A stretch of 64,000 bases of DNA from Myxococcales bacterium (GCA_016793325.1 JAEUKI010000060.1:62001-126000); one strand, 5' to 3'. Positions 24,386 through 33,703 are shown, counted from the stretch's first letter. Numbers and translations are program-made. The notes: generated from the letters alone by a model not told the origin.

Positions 24386-26680
24386 TCACACGGGCTGCAC
24401 GAACTCTGCGAGCACGCGCTTGCTCTGCCCCAGCGCGGGAAAATACACGGTGAGCTTCACCTCGCCGCCGGCCTCGACGAGCTCGATGCGCCCGAGCCCG
24501 AACTTCGCGTGCTTCACGCGCATCCCGCGCTGGAAGCCCGCCGCGTCGTCGTGTCCCGCGGCCGCGCGTGGCCCCGAGGCGCCGACGTCGCTGTAGTCGC
24601 TGTGCTGCGGCTCGCGGTCGTACACGACGCGGGGCCCGGTGCTCTGCGAGGGAGCGCTCGAGCCCCCGAAGGCTCGCGGGGCGCCCATGATCGAAGGCCC
24701 AGACGGCTGCGACAACCGCGGCCTGCGCACGGGCACCGAGACCACTTCGTCGGGGAGCTCGAGCAGAAACCGCGACGCGGGCTGCACTTTGGTCTGCCCG
24801 AAGAGCTGCCGAAACGTCGCGTAGCTCATGGTGAGCTTCTTTCGCGCGCGGGTGATCGCGACGTACGCGAGGCGCCGCTCTTCGTCCATCTCTTCGGGGT
24901 CCGCGCCCGGGTTGAGGCCCTTGTACGGAAACATCCCGTCCTCCATGCCCGACACGAACACCTGCTCGAACTCGAGCCCCTTGGCGCTGTGCACGGACAT
25001 GAGCGAGACGACGTCGCGCGAGCCCGCTTCGTCGCCCTCGGTGCTCTCGGTCTGGTCGAGCGTGACGCGCTCGAGGTAGTCCGAGAGCGAGGGCTCGTCG
25101 ACCTCGCGCTCGTAGTCTCGCATCGAGCCGACGAGCTCTTGGAGGTTCTCCCAGCGGCCTTGGGCCTCGAGGCTCTTGTCCGCTTGGAGCATGGCCTTGT
25201 AGCCCGAGCGCTCGAGCGCTTCGACCGCGAGATCCGCTGGTGATTTGGGGGACGCGAGCGCGGCTTTGCGCAGCTCGCACACGACGCTCCAGAAGTCCTT
25301 GAAGCGATTGCGCGCGGCGCCCGCGATGTCGTCTGGGTAGTCGCCGGACGAGATCAACTTCCACAGCGTCGAGGACCGGACGCGCGCGTGGGCCGTGAGC
25401 CGATCGACGGAGGTCTTGCCGAGGCCCCTCGTCGGCGTGTTGATCACGCGCAAGAGCGAGACGTCGTCGTTGGGGTTTTGCGCGAGGCGCATGTACGACA
25501 GGATGTCTTTGACCTCGGCGCGCTCGAAGAAGCGCTGGCCGCCGACGATCGTGTACGGGATGTTCGCCGCGCGGAGCGCCTCTTCGATGGGCCGCGACTG
25601 CGCGTGGATGCGGTAGAACACCGCGATCTCTTTGCGCGCGACGCCCTGGCGCACCGCGAGCCGGACGCCGTCCGCGATGCGCTGCGCTTCTTCGCGCTCG
25701 TCGCGACACGCGAGGACGTCGATCTTGGCGCCCTCGCCGTTGGTCGTGAAGAGCTGCTTCTTCTCGCGGCGACCGAGCCTCGCGATGACGGCGTTGGCGG
25801 CCTCGAGGATGTTGCGCGTCGAGCGGTAGTTTTGCTCGAGCTTGACCACCTTGGCGTCAGGAAAATCCTTGGTGAAATACTCGATGTTCCGCGAGTCGGC
25901 GCCGCGCCAACGGTAGATCGCCTGGTCGTCATCGCCGACGACGCAGATGTTCTTCTTCGCGCCGACGAGCCTTCGGACGATGCGGTACTGCGCCGCGTTG
26001 GTGTCCTGGAATTCGTCGACCATCAGGTACTCGAAGCGCGACTGCAGCTCGGTGCGGACGAACTCGTCGTTCTCCAAGAGCTCTGCGAGCTTGTAGAGCA
26101 GGTCGCCGAAGTCCACGGCGTTGGCCGCGCGCATGCGGTGCTCGTAGTTGGCGTAGACCTCGGCGATGCGCGCCTCGTGCTCGGTCTCGGCGGCTTCGGC
26201 GAGGTCGAGCGGCGAGCGCAGGTCTTGTTTGGCCCGGTCGATCGCTGACAAAACGTCCTTCGGCGCGATCTTCTTGTCGTCGAGCCCGAGGTCCTCGAGC
26301 ACGCGGTTGACCACCGAGCGCTGGTCGGTGTCGTCGAAGATCGTAAACGACTGCGTGAGCCCCACGTGCTCGTGGTAGCGCCGCAGGAGCTTGGCTCCGG
26401 TCGCGTGAAAGGTCGCGATCCACAGGTCGCGCGCCGAGCGCTCGCCGAGGACGCCCATCAGTCGCTCGCGCATTTCGCCAGCGGCTTTGTTGGTGAACGT
26501 CACGCACATCACGCGCCACGGCGCGACGCCGCGGCCCTTGATGAGGTGCGCCGTTCGGTACGTGATCACGCGCGTCTTGCCCGAGCCCGCGCCGGCGAAG
26601 ACGAGCAGCGGACCCTCGGTGCTCACCGCAGCTTGAAGCTGCTGCGGATTGAGCAGCTTTCGCAGGTCGTCTTCAGTCAT
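24386..26680 (-). CDS. pcrA: UvrD/PcrA-type superfamily 1 DNA helicase
   Basis: 764 residues from the ATG at 26680 (MTEDDLRKLLNPQQLQAA). Helicase motifs in order: Q motif LNPQQLQA, motif I AGAGSGKTRV, Ia TFTNKAAGEM, II VDEFQDT, III GDDDQAIYRWRGAD, IV KLEQNYRSTRNI, V MSVHSAKGLEFEQVFVSG, VI YVAITRARKKL. Size and order match PcrA/UvrD, which unwinds 3'-to-5' DNA in excision repair and removes stalled complexes. The C-terminus has a Tudor-like segment (RGMRVKHAKFGLGRIELVEAGGEVKLTVYFP) that PcrA uses to contact RNA polymerase. Divergent from the GH25 gene with a 260-bp control region between. Confidence 0.95.
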   Translation of the reverse strand: MTEDDLRKLLNPQQLQAAVSTEGPLLVFAGAGSGKTRVITYRTAHLIKGRGVAPWRVMCVTFTNKAAGEMRERLMGVLGERSARDLWIATFHATGAKLLRRYHEHVGLTQSFTIFDDTDQRSVVNRVLEDLGLDDKKIAPKDVLSAIDRAKQDLRSPLDLAEAAETEHEARIAEVYANYEHRMRAANAVDFGDLLYKLAELLENDEFVRTELQSRFEYLMVDEFQDTNAAQYRIVRRLVGAKKNICVVGDDDQAIYRWRGADSRNIEYFTKDFPDAKVVKLEQNYRSTRNILEAANAVIARLGRREKKQLFTTNGEGAKIDVLACRDEREEAQRIADGVRLAVRQGVARKEIAVFYRIHAQSRPIEEALRAANIPYTIVGGQRFFERAEVKDILSYMRLAQNPNDDVSLLRVINTPTRGLGKTSVDRLTAHARVRSSTLWKLISSGDYPDDIAGAARNRFKDFWSVVCELRKAALASPKSPADLAVEALERSGYKAMLQADKSLEAQGRWENLQELVGSMRDYEREVDEPSLSDYLERVTLDQTESTEGDEAGSRDVVSLMSVHSAKGLEFEQVFVSGMEDGMFPYKGLNPGADPEEMDEERRLAYVAITRARKKLTMSYATFRQLFGQTKVQPASRFLLELPDEVVSVPVRRPRLSQPSGPSIMGAPRAFGGSSAPSQSTGPRVVYDREPQHSDYSDVGASGPRAAAGHDDAAGFQRGMRVKHAKFGLGRIELVEAGGEVKLTVYFPALGQSKRVLAEFVQPV

Positions 26681-26940
26681 CGGTCGAGAGCCTCTCGGAA
26701 AGTGCCGGTTTCGCGGCGCCCCGCCGGAAGGGCTCCGCACAGAGCGCGATTTCCCCGTAAATATCCAGGGATTGTTGGGGTGATATGGAGCCGACGGAGG
26801 GAGGAGCCGCTGTCGCGCGCTTGTTCGTGATGCATCGAGCCCGCGACGAGCGCCAGCAAGCCGCAACCAGCGAACGGCAGTTGACCGAATTCGACGTACG
26901 CAGCGACACGCTCACCGCGGGTGTGGTCTCATCGGGGTTG

Positions 26941-28194
26941 ATGCGCAAACGAACGAGTCGATCGAGCGCTGGCTCGTCGTCGCGGGTGCTTCGGGCAATC
27001 GTCCTCGCGTCGGCGTGCGCGTCGCTCTCGTGCGGAGACCCCGGCTCCGTGGGCATGTCGTGGGAAGAGATCCACACCGTCTGCGGAACGAACACGATGA
27101 TCCGCGGGATCGACGTCTCGGTGTACCAGGGCACCATCGATTGGCCCGCGGCGGCGCGCGGCGGCGTTCGCTTCGCGTACATGCGCCTCGCGAACAACCA
27201 GACGCTCGACACGACGTTCGTTCGCAACTGGACCAACTCGCGCGCGGCGGGCGTGCTTCGCGGCGCGTACCAGTATTTCAACCCGCACGCGGACGCGGTG
27301 GCGCAGGCGAATTTCGTCGCAGACAACCTCATGCGAAACGGCTTCGGTCCAGGCGACCTCCCGCCGATGATCGACGTCGAGTACCCGCAGAGCACGTCCA
27401 ACCCGCTGCCCAATCGCGCGACCTACACGATGAAAGTGCGCCAGTGGCTCGACACCATCCGCACGAGGCTCGGCGTCGACGGCGTGATCTACACGGGCGG
27501 CTACTACTGGGACCAGTATTTGAACACCGCGGAGTTCGCCGCGCGAGACTACTGGCACGCGCAGTACCCCAACTACTACGGCCCCGGCGACGCGCGAAAC
27601 ACGATCTATCGCTTCGACGTCACGCCCCTTCCGCTCGGAGGCTGCCCGACGTCGATCAGCAATCACTGGAGTCGTTGGAGCTTCTGGCAGTTTGCCGGCG
27701 ACAACGGCCGCGCGCCGGGCGTCACGGGCCCCGTCGACAACGACGCGTTCAACGGGACGATGGACGATCTGCGGCGGCTCGCGCGCATCCCCGTGATGAT
27801 GGACGCAGGGGTCGCGGACTCGGGCGTCGCGCGAGACGCGAGCGTCACAGACACAGGAATTCAAGTCCGAGACACGGGCCTCGCGACGGACGCAGCCAAC
27901 GCGGACGCGGGCGCGACCTCGGACACGGGCGTCGCTTCGGACGCGGGCTCTATGGACGACGCTTCATCGAGCCCCGACTCGAGCAACGCAGACAGCGGGA
28001 CGATCGCCGACGCGCGCGGCCCGAGCGGCGCCGACGCTGCGCCCGACGCGGGTCAGGGCGAAGCGATGCGCGGCGGCTGCGGTTGCACGACACCGGCGCA
28101 CACACGATCGCGCGCGACACCCATCGCGATCGTCGCGCTCGCCCTCGCGTTCGCTCGACGCAAGCGCGCCCCGCGAACGCCGCGCGAATCGTAG
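26941..28194 (+). CDS. GH25 lysozyme-like lipoprotein with MYXO-CTERM-like C-terminus
   Basis: 417 residues from the ATG at 26941. Lipobox ASLSCG follows a hydrophobic stretch. The GH25 muramidase domain (about 45-275) has the DVSVYQGTIDW entry strand, the PPMIDVEY segment with the D-x-E catalytic pair, and FWQFAGDNGRAPGV at the closing strand. After it comes a linker of DSGVARDASVTDTG-type repeats (about 285-375), then GGCGC, a hydrophobic stretch and an Arg/Lys cluster (FARRKRAPR), the layout of MYXO-CTERM sorting signals, which would tether the C-terminus too. Likely a peptidoglycan hydrolase displayed on the surface. In the convergent direction it is followed by the collar-like pair. Confidence 0.88.
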   Translation: MRKRTSRSSAGSSSRVLRAIVLASACASLSCGDPGSVGMSWEEIHTVCGTNTMIRGIDVSVYQGTIDWPAAARGGVRFAYMRLANNQTLDTTFVRNWTNSRAAGVLRGAYQYFNPHADAVAQANFVADNLMRNGFGPGDLPPMIDVEYPQSTSNPLPNRATYTMKVRQWLDTIRTRLGVDGVIYTGGYYWDQYLNTAEFAARDYWHAQYPNYYGPGDARNTIYRFDVTPLPLGGCPTSISNHWSRWSFWQFAGDNGRAPGVTGPVDNDAFNGTMDDLRRLARIPVMMDAGVADSGVARDASVTDTGIQVRDTGLATDAANADAGATSDTGVASDAGSMDDASSSPDSSNADSGTIADARGPSGADAAPDAGQGEAMRGGCGCTTPAHTRSRATPIAIVALALAFARRKRAPRTPRES

Positions 28195-28291
28195 TCGCGT
28201 CGCACAGTGACGAACGTCAGCGGCTCGCACGCTGCGCGCGGCGCGGGCGCGCGTTGACGGGCGAGCGCGCGCGGTGCGACCGTTTCGCACG

Positions 28292-28744
28292 ATGGCATTT
28301 CGCACGCTTTCGAAGCGGCTCGCGCCGCTCGCGCTCGTGGTGTTGGTTGGCGCTGGGATGTCGCTCGTCCGCGCGCGGAGCGCGACGGCGCAGGAGGCTC
28401 CGGATGACGGAGTTCCCCGCGGGGCGCTCGCGTACTTCGCGACGGGAACGGCGTGTCCCATGGGCTGGGCGCCCGCGACCACGGTGCAGGGCCGCTTCGT
28501 CGTCGGCGTGACCGAGAGCGCTGGTGTGGGCCGCACCGTCGGCAACGCGCTGATGGACCGCGAGAACCGGGCGCACACCCACACATTCAACACGACCGTG
28601 AATCTCCCGGCGCGGGCGATCGCCGCGGGCGACGGATCCAACAACCAGGGCGCGCGCTCGGGCATGTACACCGTGATGGGGACGACCACCGCGGCGAGCT
28701 CGGGTCTCGGCTTCGTTCAGCTCAGGGCGTGCGTGAAGCAATGA
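28292..28744 (+). CDS. Secreted single-domain protein of a collar-like HxH family
   Basis: 150 residues from the ATG at 28292 (a GTG at 28274 is the alternative), with a Sec-type signal ending near SATAQ. The mature part is one domain of about 108 residues (42-150): a PRGALAYFATGTACPMGWAP strand start with a Cys, a GRFVVG turn, VGNALMDRENRAHTHTF with an HTH histidine pair (H95, H97), a glycine-rich part, then GFVQLRACVK with a closing Cys. The HxH-before-beta and GW-GR spacing recall the phage short-tail-collar fold, but nothing else of a phage is present. The stop overlaps the next start as ATGA; the second gene has two more copies of the same domain. Confidence 0.75.
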   Translation: MAFRTLSKRLAPLALVVLVGAGMSLVRARSATAQEAPDDGVPRGALAYFATGTACPMGWAPATTVQGRFVVGVTESAGVGRTVGNALMDRENRAHTHTFNTTVNLPARAIAAGDGSNNQGARSGMYTVMGTTTAASSGLGFVQLRACVKQ

Positions 28745-29649
28745 GCGCGCGACGCAACACCAAGCTCGCCCTCGTCGCGGTCTTGTCCGCGAGCTGCGCG
28801 ACCGAAGAGAACGTGCTCACGCGCATGGACGTCGTTCGCGACGCGCTCGACGCCGCGCGCGACGCCATCGGCGAAGTGATGAACGGCGATTCATCGGTCA
28901 TGGACAGCGGCGTCGACACGGGCGTGGACACCGGCGTCGACACGGGGATCCCGGGCGACAGCCTCCCGAGGGACACGATCACGTTCTTCACGGGCACGAG
29001 CTGTCCGATGGGCTGGGCTCCCTTCACCGAAGGAGCGGGCCGCGTGATCGTGAGCGCCGAGACCGCGAGCATCCCAGCGCCCGTGCGCGGCGCGCCCCTC
29101 TCGGACAGCGAGGACCGAACGCACACGCACATGATTTCGAGCACCTTCGCCCTCGGCGACGTGAGCTACGTCGGCGCCTCGGGCGGAGGCAACAACGGCG
29201 TCGCGTCGAGCGCCGCGGCCGCGATCATGGCGCGCACCGAGCCCGCGAGCGCGGGGCTCCCGTACGTTCAACTGCTCGTGTGTCGAAAGATGGCCGACCC
29301 CGTCGTGCGCATCGCTCCGTTGCCTTCGGGCATGACCATTCACGTCGCGGCCACGCGCTGTCCGGTGGGCTTCACGCAGCCGATGCCCGGCGTCGGACGC
29401 GCGGTCGTCGGCACCGTTCCTGGCGGCGAAAACGTGGCCACTGTGGGGCCTGTCGCGTCCCCCACGAGCCGCGGTCACACGCACCCCACCAACGCGACGC
29501 TCGCGACCGTGCCGCACGGAATCGCGCTCGCGAGCGGCTGCTGCGCGAGCGGCTACGGCCGAAACGCGACGATCACCAACACAGCGCCCACCAGCGAAGA
29601 GGACGGCGCCCTGCCGAGCATCACGCTGCTTCAGTGCCAAAAGGACTGA
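28741..29649 (+). CDS. Lipoprotein with two collar-like HxH domains
   Basis: 302 residues beginning with the ATGA overlap of the previous gene. A short signal with a lipobox (AVLSASC) makes it a lipoprotein. A helix-forming stretch (RMDVVRDALDAARDAIG) and the triple repeat SGVDTGVDTGVDTG (56-69) form the linker. Copy B of the collar-like domain is 76-184 (CPMGW, GRVIVS, EDRTHTH with H128/H130, PYVQLLVCRK) and copy C 194-301 (CPVGF, GRAVVG, SRGHTH with H246/H248, ITLLQCQK). Cys at the start and end of each domain are conserved, as are the two His, so a metal site or disulphide per domain is likely. Function unknown. Confidence 0.78.
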   Translation: MSARRNTKLALVAVLSASCATEENVLTRMDVVRDALDAARDAIGEVMNGDSSVMDSGVDTGVDTGVDTGIPGDSLPRDTITFFTGTSCPMGWAPFTEGAGRVIVSAETASIPAPVRGAPLSDSEDRTHTHMISSTFALGDVSYVGASGGGNNGVASSAAAAIMARTEPASAGLPYVQLLVCRKMADPVVRIAPLPSGMTIHVAATRCPVGFTQPMPGVGRAVVGTVPGGENVATVGPVASPTSRGHTHPTNATLATVPHGIALASGCCASGYGRNATITNTAPTSEEDGALPSITLLQCQKD

Positions 29650-29650
29650 G

Positions 29651-30805
29651 TCACAACCCGCGAACGCGCACAGGGGTCGGGCGCGACGCGGGCTCGCCCA
29701 CGACGCCGTCGCCGCACTGGCCGTAGCCGTCGTCGCCGAAGCACCACACCGAGCCGTCTGCGAGGCGCACCAGCGTGTGGTTGTTTCCCGCGGCGAGCTC
29801 GCGAACGCCGGACAACTCGCGGGCGACCCGCACGTCGTCGAACTGAGACTCGTTCGTCGCCCAGCCCGACTGTCCGTACGCGTTCCACCCGACGCAGCGA
29901 ACGCTTCCGTCGCGAATCAAACCACACACGTGCCCAAACCCCGCGGCGAGCTGGATCACCTGATCGAATCCAGGGACTTGCATCACAGCGGGCCCGCTCG
30001 AGCGACGACCGAGCTGCGATCGGTGGTTGTTTCCGAAGCACCACACGGTCTCGTCTCGGCGGCGAACACACGTAAACAAGTTGCCGATCTGCACGTCCAG
30101 GACGTCGGTGGCCCCTTCGATCAACCGTGGTCGCCGCGTGGGCCTGTCCTCGAACACGCGGCTCAAGCTCCCCCAGCACAGCAGCCGCGATTGATCGTCG
30201 ATCGCGCACGTGTCGTCGCCGCCCGCCGCGATCGCCATCGCGCGCAGCGATGGAACCTCCGCCGCCTCCAAGCGCGCCATCTCTTCGGTCCCGAGGCCGA
30301 GCTGTCCCACGTGGTTGTTTCCCCAGCAAAACACACGCTGACCCGCGGTCAGCGCGCACGTGTGGTAGTTGCCCGCAGAGATGCTCACCGCGTCTTCGAC
30401 GCCAATGACGCGCACCGGTGTCGGCGACGACTCTCCGGACATCGAGTCGCCGAGTGCGCCGGTCGCGCGGTTGCCCCAGCACCGGACAGAGCCGTCGGCC
30501 AAGAGCGCGCAGGCGTGAAACGCCCCCGCGGCGATCGAGACGGCGTTGTTGATATTCGGCACACGAAACGCGCTGGTCGCGCGCTCCATGGACAAAGGAG
30601 CGCCCGCTTGCCCGCGCTCGTTCAACCCCCAGCAAAACACTTCGCCCGACGGCTGCAGCGCGCAGCTGTGGCCGACGCCCGCCGAGAGACGAACGGCGGT
30701 TCGCTGCGACATGCCCGCAGGCGACGCGGGTCGCACCATGGCGCCGCAGCCGCCGAGCGCTGAGAGAGCGAGCACGACGACGAGAGTCTTCGCGATGGAT
30801 CGCAT
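29651..30805 (-). CDS. RCC1-repeat beta-propeller lipoprotein
   Basis: 384 residues from the ATG at 30805. Signal and lipobox VLALSALGGC at the N-terminus. Seven units follow, each with [SA]AGxxHxCAL..DGSVxCWGxxxxGQLG or a close variant (the last ends GYGQCGDG), so a complete seven-bladed RCC1-type propeller is predicted. The units carry a conserved Cys pair each (AxxxxxCAL and VFCWG), a feature of bacterial exported RCC1 proteins. In eukaryotes RCC1 binds Ran and chromatin; bacterial ones usually bind unknown ligands at the surface. The last gene base is 1 bp away from the convergent collar-like gene. Divergent from the permease gene across 78 bp. Confidence 0.9.
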   Translation of the reverse strand: MRSIAKTLVVVLALSALGGCGAMVRPASPAGMSQRTAVRLSAGVGHSCALQPSGEVFCWGLNERGQAGAPLSMERATSAFRVPNINNAVSIAAGAFHACALLADGSVRCWGNRATGALGDSMSGESSPTPVRVIGVEDAVSISAGNYHTCALTAGQRVFCWGNNHVGQLGLGTEEMARLEAAEVPSLRAMAIAAGGDDTCAIDDQSRLLCWGSLSRVFEDRPTRRPRLIEGATDVLDVQIGNLFTCVRRRDETVWCFGNNHRSQLGRRSSGPAVMQVPGFDQVIQLAAGFGHVCGLIRDGSVRCVGWNAYGQSGWATNESQFDDVRVARELSGVRELAAGNNHTLVRLADGSVWCFGDDGYGQCGDGVVGEPASRPTPVRVRGL

Positions 30806-30883
30806 CTTGGTCCGGTCGCCGATGCTACGAGCGCCACACACGAACGCAACGCGGGCGCACTCTGAGTCACAATAGTGCCCGCA

Positions 30884-32173
30884 ATGGATCGCTTCGCCCG
30901 GCTCGGGCTGCTCACGTCTCTCTACTTCGCGCAGGGGCTGCCGTTTGGCTTCTTCACGCAGTTTCTCCCGGTGATGTTGCGACAGCAGGGCGTCTCGCTG
31001 CAGGCCATCGGCGCGAGTTATCTGCTCGCGCTCCCGTGGTCGCTGAAGTTCTTGTGGGCGCCGTTGGTCGATCGCTACGGGTCCGAGCGGTTCGGCAAGC
31101 GGCGCTCGTGGATCGTTCCGATTCAGCTCGTGTCGGTGCTCGCGATGGTGGCGCTCTCCTTCGTCGACCCGCGCGGCGCGCTGAAGGTGCTCTTCGCGTC
31201 GGTGCTTCTGTTCAACCTCCTCGCGGCCACGCAGGACATCGCCACGGATGGGCTCGCCGTCGACACGCTGCGCGAGCGCGAACGCGGCCTCGGCAACGCC
31301 ATCCAAGTCGCTGGCTATCGCATCGGAATGATCGTAGGCGGCGGACTCCTCCTGCCCCTCTACGAGCGCGTCCACTGGGGCGGAACGCTGGTCGCCATGG
31401 CCGTCTTCATGGCCCTCTCGAGCGTCCCGATCATCCTGCACAAAGAATCAAGTAGTCCTGCAAAAACACAAGCCGATCGCGGACCCTACCGAGGCATGAC
31501 CTTCGCGACCGCCGCGCGCGGGATGCTCCAGTCCGTGACGGCGTTCGGCTGGAAGCGACCGGGCATCGCCGCGTGGGTCTTCATGTTGCTCACGTACAAG
31601 ACGGGCGACTCGCTCGCGTCGGGGATGGTGCGACCGTTCACCGTGGACATGGGCGCGTCGCTCTCGCAGATCGGCTGGATGCTCGGGATCCTCGGGTTCT
31701 CGATGGGCCTGCTAGGCGCGGTGGTGGGGGGAGCGCTCGTCAATCGCATGGGACGCAAGCGGGCGTTGATCGTGTTCGGTCTGCTCCAAGCGGCCTCTGT
31801 CGCCGTGTACGCGTGGATCGGCTTCTCGCGCCCCTCGGTCGACGCGCTCGCGTTCGCGGCGGCGTTCGAGCACTTCGCGGGCGGCTGCGCCACAGCAGCG
31901 CTCTTCACCGTGATGATGGACGTCTGCCGACCCAGCAAGGGAGCCACGGACTACACCGTTCAAGCGTGCGCCGTCGTCGTCGCGACGGGGACAGCCAGCT
32001 CGCTCTCGGGCGTCGTCGCGCGCTACCTCGGGTACGGATCGATGTTCGCGCTGAGCGCGATGCTGTGCGTGCTCGGCGTGCTCTACGTCGCGGCTGTGTT
32101 CGATCAGGCGAGCGCGAAGCTCCACGCAGGGATCGAGGACGAGCTGAAGGCGAAGGCCGAGTCCGCGACGTAG
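30884..32173 (+). CDS. MFS transporter, AmpG-like permease
   Basis: 429 residues from the ATG at 30884 (a GTG at 30875 would add three residues). About twelve membrane helices: hydrophobic blocks at LGLLTSLYFAQGLPFGFFTQ, ASYLLALPWSLKFLWAPLVDRYG, LVSVLAMVALSF, and so on through the C-terminal VVARYLGYGSMFALSAMLCVLG. The motif LYFAQGLPFG plus WAPLVDRYG and QDIATDGLAV are characteristic of AmpG muropeptide permeases and related MFS carriers. It could recycle cell-wall muropeptides; a GH25-like muramidase is encoded 3 kb away. The gene lies divergent from the RCC1 gene. Confidence 0.88.
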   Translation: MDRFARLGLLTSLYFAQGLPFGFFTQFLPVMLRQQGVSLQAIGASYLLALPWSLKFLWAPLVDRYGSERFGKRRSWIVPIQLVSVLAMVALSFVDPRGALKVLFASVLLFNLLAATQDIATDGLAVDTLRERERGLGNAIQVAGYRIGMIVGGGLLLPLYERVHWGGTLVAMAVFMALSSVPIILHKESSSPAKTQADRGPYRGMTFATAARGMLQSVTAFGWKRPGIAAWVFMLLTYKTGDSLASGMVRPFTVDMGASLSQIGWMLGILGFSMGLLGAVVGGALVNRMGRKRALIVFGLLQAASVAVYAWIGFSRPSVDALAFAAAFEHFAGGCATAALFTVMMDVCRPSKGATDYTVQACAVVVATGTASSLSGVVARYLGYGSMFALSAMLCVLGVLYVAAVFDQASAKLHAGIEDELKAKAESAT

Positions 32174-32192
32174 CGAAGCGCGAACGGCTCGC

Positions 32193-32609
32193 TCACTTCG
32201 CGCGAACGCGATTGTTCTTGGGGTTGTGCTCGAGCTCGACCACCCCGAGCGCCTCGAGCAACGGCGGAACGTAGAGGCCGAACCGCCCGCGATAGCCCTT
32301 CTTCTGCCCGTACCACCCGCCCACAGGGTTGTCCGCGCTACGGCCCCACGCTTCGAGCGAGCCCTCAGCGGGCGTGGCCTTCTCGTCCGCGGCTCCGAGC
32401 AGCATCCAGTCGCCGTGCTTCTTCAGCATCGCGGGGACATCCTCGATGCACCGCGCGAGATAGGTCAGCTTCGTCGAGCCCACCTGACACACGAGCAGCG
32501 GAGGATCGAGCGAATCGTCGCGGTACATCTCGTACTCCGCGGACAGCGGCGGCGTCTTCAGCTTCCAGGGGCTGTCTTTGGTGCCCTTGCCCGACCAGTG
32601 TTTTGCCAT
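32193..32609 (-). CDS. Small conserved protein of unknown function
   Basis: 138 residues from the ATG at 32609 (MAKHWSGKGTKDSPWKLK). Cytoplasmic, no signal. The pattern SPWKLKTPPLSAEYEMYRD, LVCQVGSTKLTYLARCIEDVPAMLKKHGDWM, LGAADE, AWGRSADNPVGGWYGQKKGYRGRFG and LEHNPKNNRVRA resembles a widespread family of short uncharacterised bacterial proteins, which I recognise by pattern only and cannot name. Length and architecture are complete. The nearest minus-strand gene (32713) is 103 bp upstream, and it runs convergent with the permease gene. Confidence 0.8.
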   Translation of the reverse strand: MAKHWSGKGTKDSPWKLKTPPLSAEYEMYRDDSLDPPLLVCQVGSTKLTYLARCIEDVPAMLKKHGDWMLLGAADEKATPAEGSLEAWGRSADNPVGGWYGQKKGYRGRFGLYVPPLLEALGVVELEHNPKNNRVRAK

Positions 32610-32712
32610 CGTGTGCGTGCTCCTTGGCGCGACGCGTGACGTGACGCGACGCGTGACAGAGGTTCGTCGGAGCGCGCTTGCTTCGTCTTGTACGAACGCG
32701 ACGCCGCGCGCA

Positions 32713-33342
32713 TCAGGGCTCGGAGCGACGGCACGTGGGGTCCGCGCCGTGGTCGAACATACAGCTCGTTCGGAGGATGAATCCCACCGTCGAACCCACG
32801 CGACGCGTGAACGAGATCGCGCGATCGCACGTCGGGTTCCACACGGTCCTCGTGCGGTCGTAGTACCACCCCTCGCCGACGGGGACCGTTCTTGGCGCGG
32901 GCTGCTCTTCCCATCGCGTCGGCGCCTCGGGAGCGCGCGCCAGTCGTCCGTCTGCGCCCGCGCGCGAATCGCACGCGGGGTCAGCCGATCCACTCGCGCC
33001 GAGATCCGCAGAGACGAACCCGATTCGCAGCGACGGGATCGGACGGTACTGACGAACATGGTCCGGGTTGTTCGGGTCGCATTCGACAGGCGGTCCTCCT
33101 CCCGGCGCGGTTCGGCTGATGCACCGCGGCGCGACGAGCACGTCGAGGGCCTCGACGAGGCGCGCGAAGTGCTCCCGCGTATGCGTGCTGCTGTCGAGCG
33201 CGAAGACGACGTCCGCTTCGGAAAGCGCTTCGTCTCGAACGATCTCGCTCGCCTCCGAGTAGCGCTCGGGACAGAGCGTCGTGGGCGACGGCGAGGCGCA
33301 CGCGACAGTGACGAGCGACCCCAACAGTGCGAACCAGCGCAT
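32713..33342 (-). CDS. Lipoprotein with vWA-like N-terminal segment
   Basis: 209 residues from the ATG at 33342: signal plus lipobox (FALLGSLVTVAC) makes it a lipoprotein. Residues about 41-70 (ADVVFALDSSTHTREHFARLVEALDVL) look like the first strand and MIDAS-like D-S-S/T pattern of a von Willebrand factor A domain, which is normally DxSxS; here it is DSST. The remaining vWA motifs are not visible and the domain is short. The middle part has PGGGPPVECDPNNPDH and paired cysteines; the end has TCDRAISFTRRVGSTVGFILRTSC with the Cys-rich terminus CMFDHGADPTCRRSEP. It may be a myxobacterial surface lipoprotein in which a vWA core has been reduced. Confidence 0.65.
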   Translation of the reverse strand: MRWFALLGSLVTVACASPSPTTLCPERYSEASEIVRDEALSEADVVFALDSSTHTREHFARLVEALDVLVAPRCISRTAPGGGPPVECDPNNPDHVRQYRPIPSLRIGFVSADLGASGSADPACDSRAGADGRLARAPEAPTRWEEQPAPRTVPVGEGWYYDRTRTVWNPTCDRAISFTRRVGSTVGFILRTSCMFDHGADPTCRRSEP

Positions 33343-33703
33343 CGCGTTCGCGCGCTTGCACGGAGCAATCCAGCGCCATTCGCGCACGTCAGGGCGCGTT
33401 CGCGCGATCGACCGTCAACGTGGTTGGCGAAGACGCCTCAACGGTTGGCTTCGGAGCAGTCTGCGCGCCGACTCGAACCGTCCAGGCCAACTCCCTCTAT
33501 GGTTCGGCGCGGACGTTCCCCCGGCCGCGGTGCGGAGCATTCGGAGGTCGTCGGCCATCGCGGGCGGGTCGTCGTTGAGCGCCTGACGAGCCTGCGCGTA
33601 GTCGATCGCGCAGCGGCCCGCGCGGTTGGCGCAAGGCCCTATTGGTCGCTCGTTGTGTCGATTCGGTGAGCCGATTTCCTCGATCCTGCGCTCTCCTTGC
33701 GAA

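Noticed and set aside
28292..29649. Remnant prophage tail genes
   Set aside because: Only the collar-like domain pattern is phage-like; both proteins have export signals and no phage structural or lysis genes are nearby.
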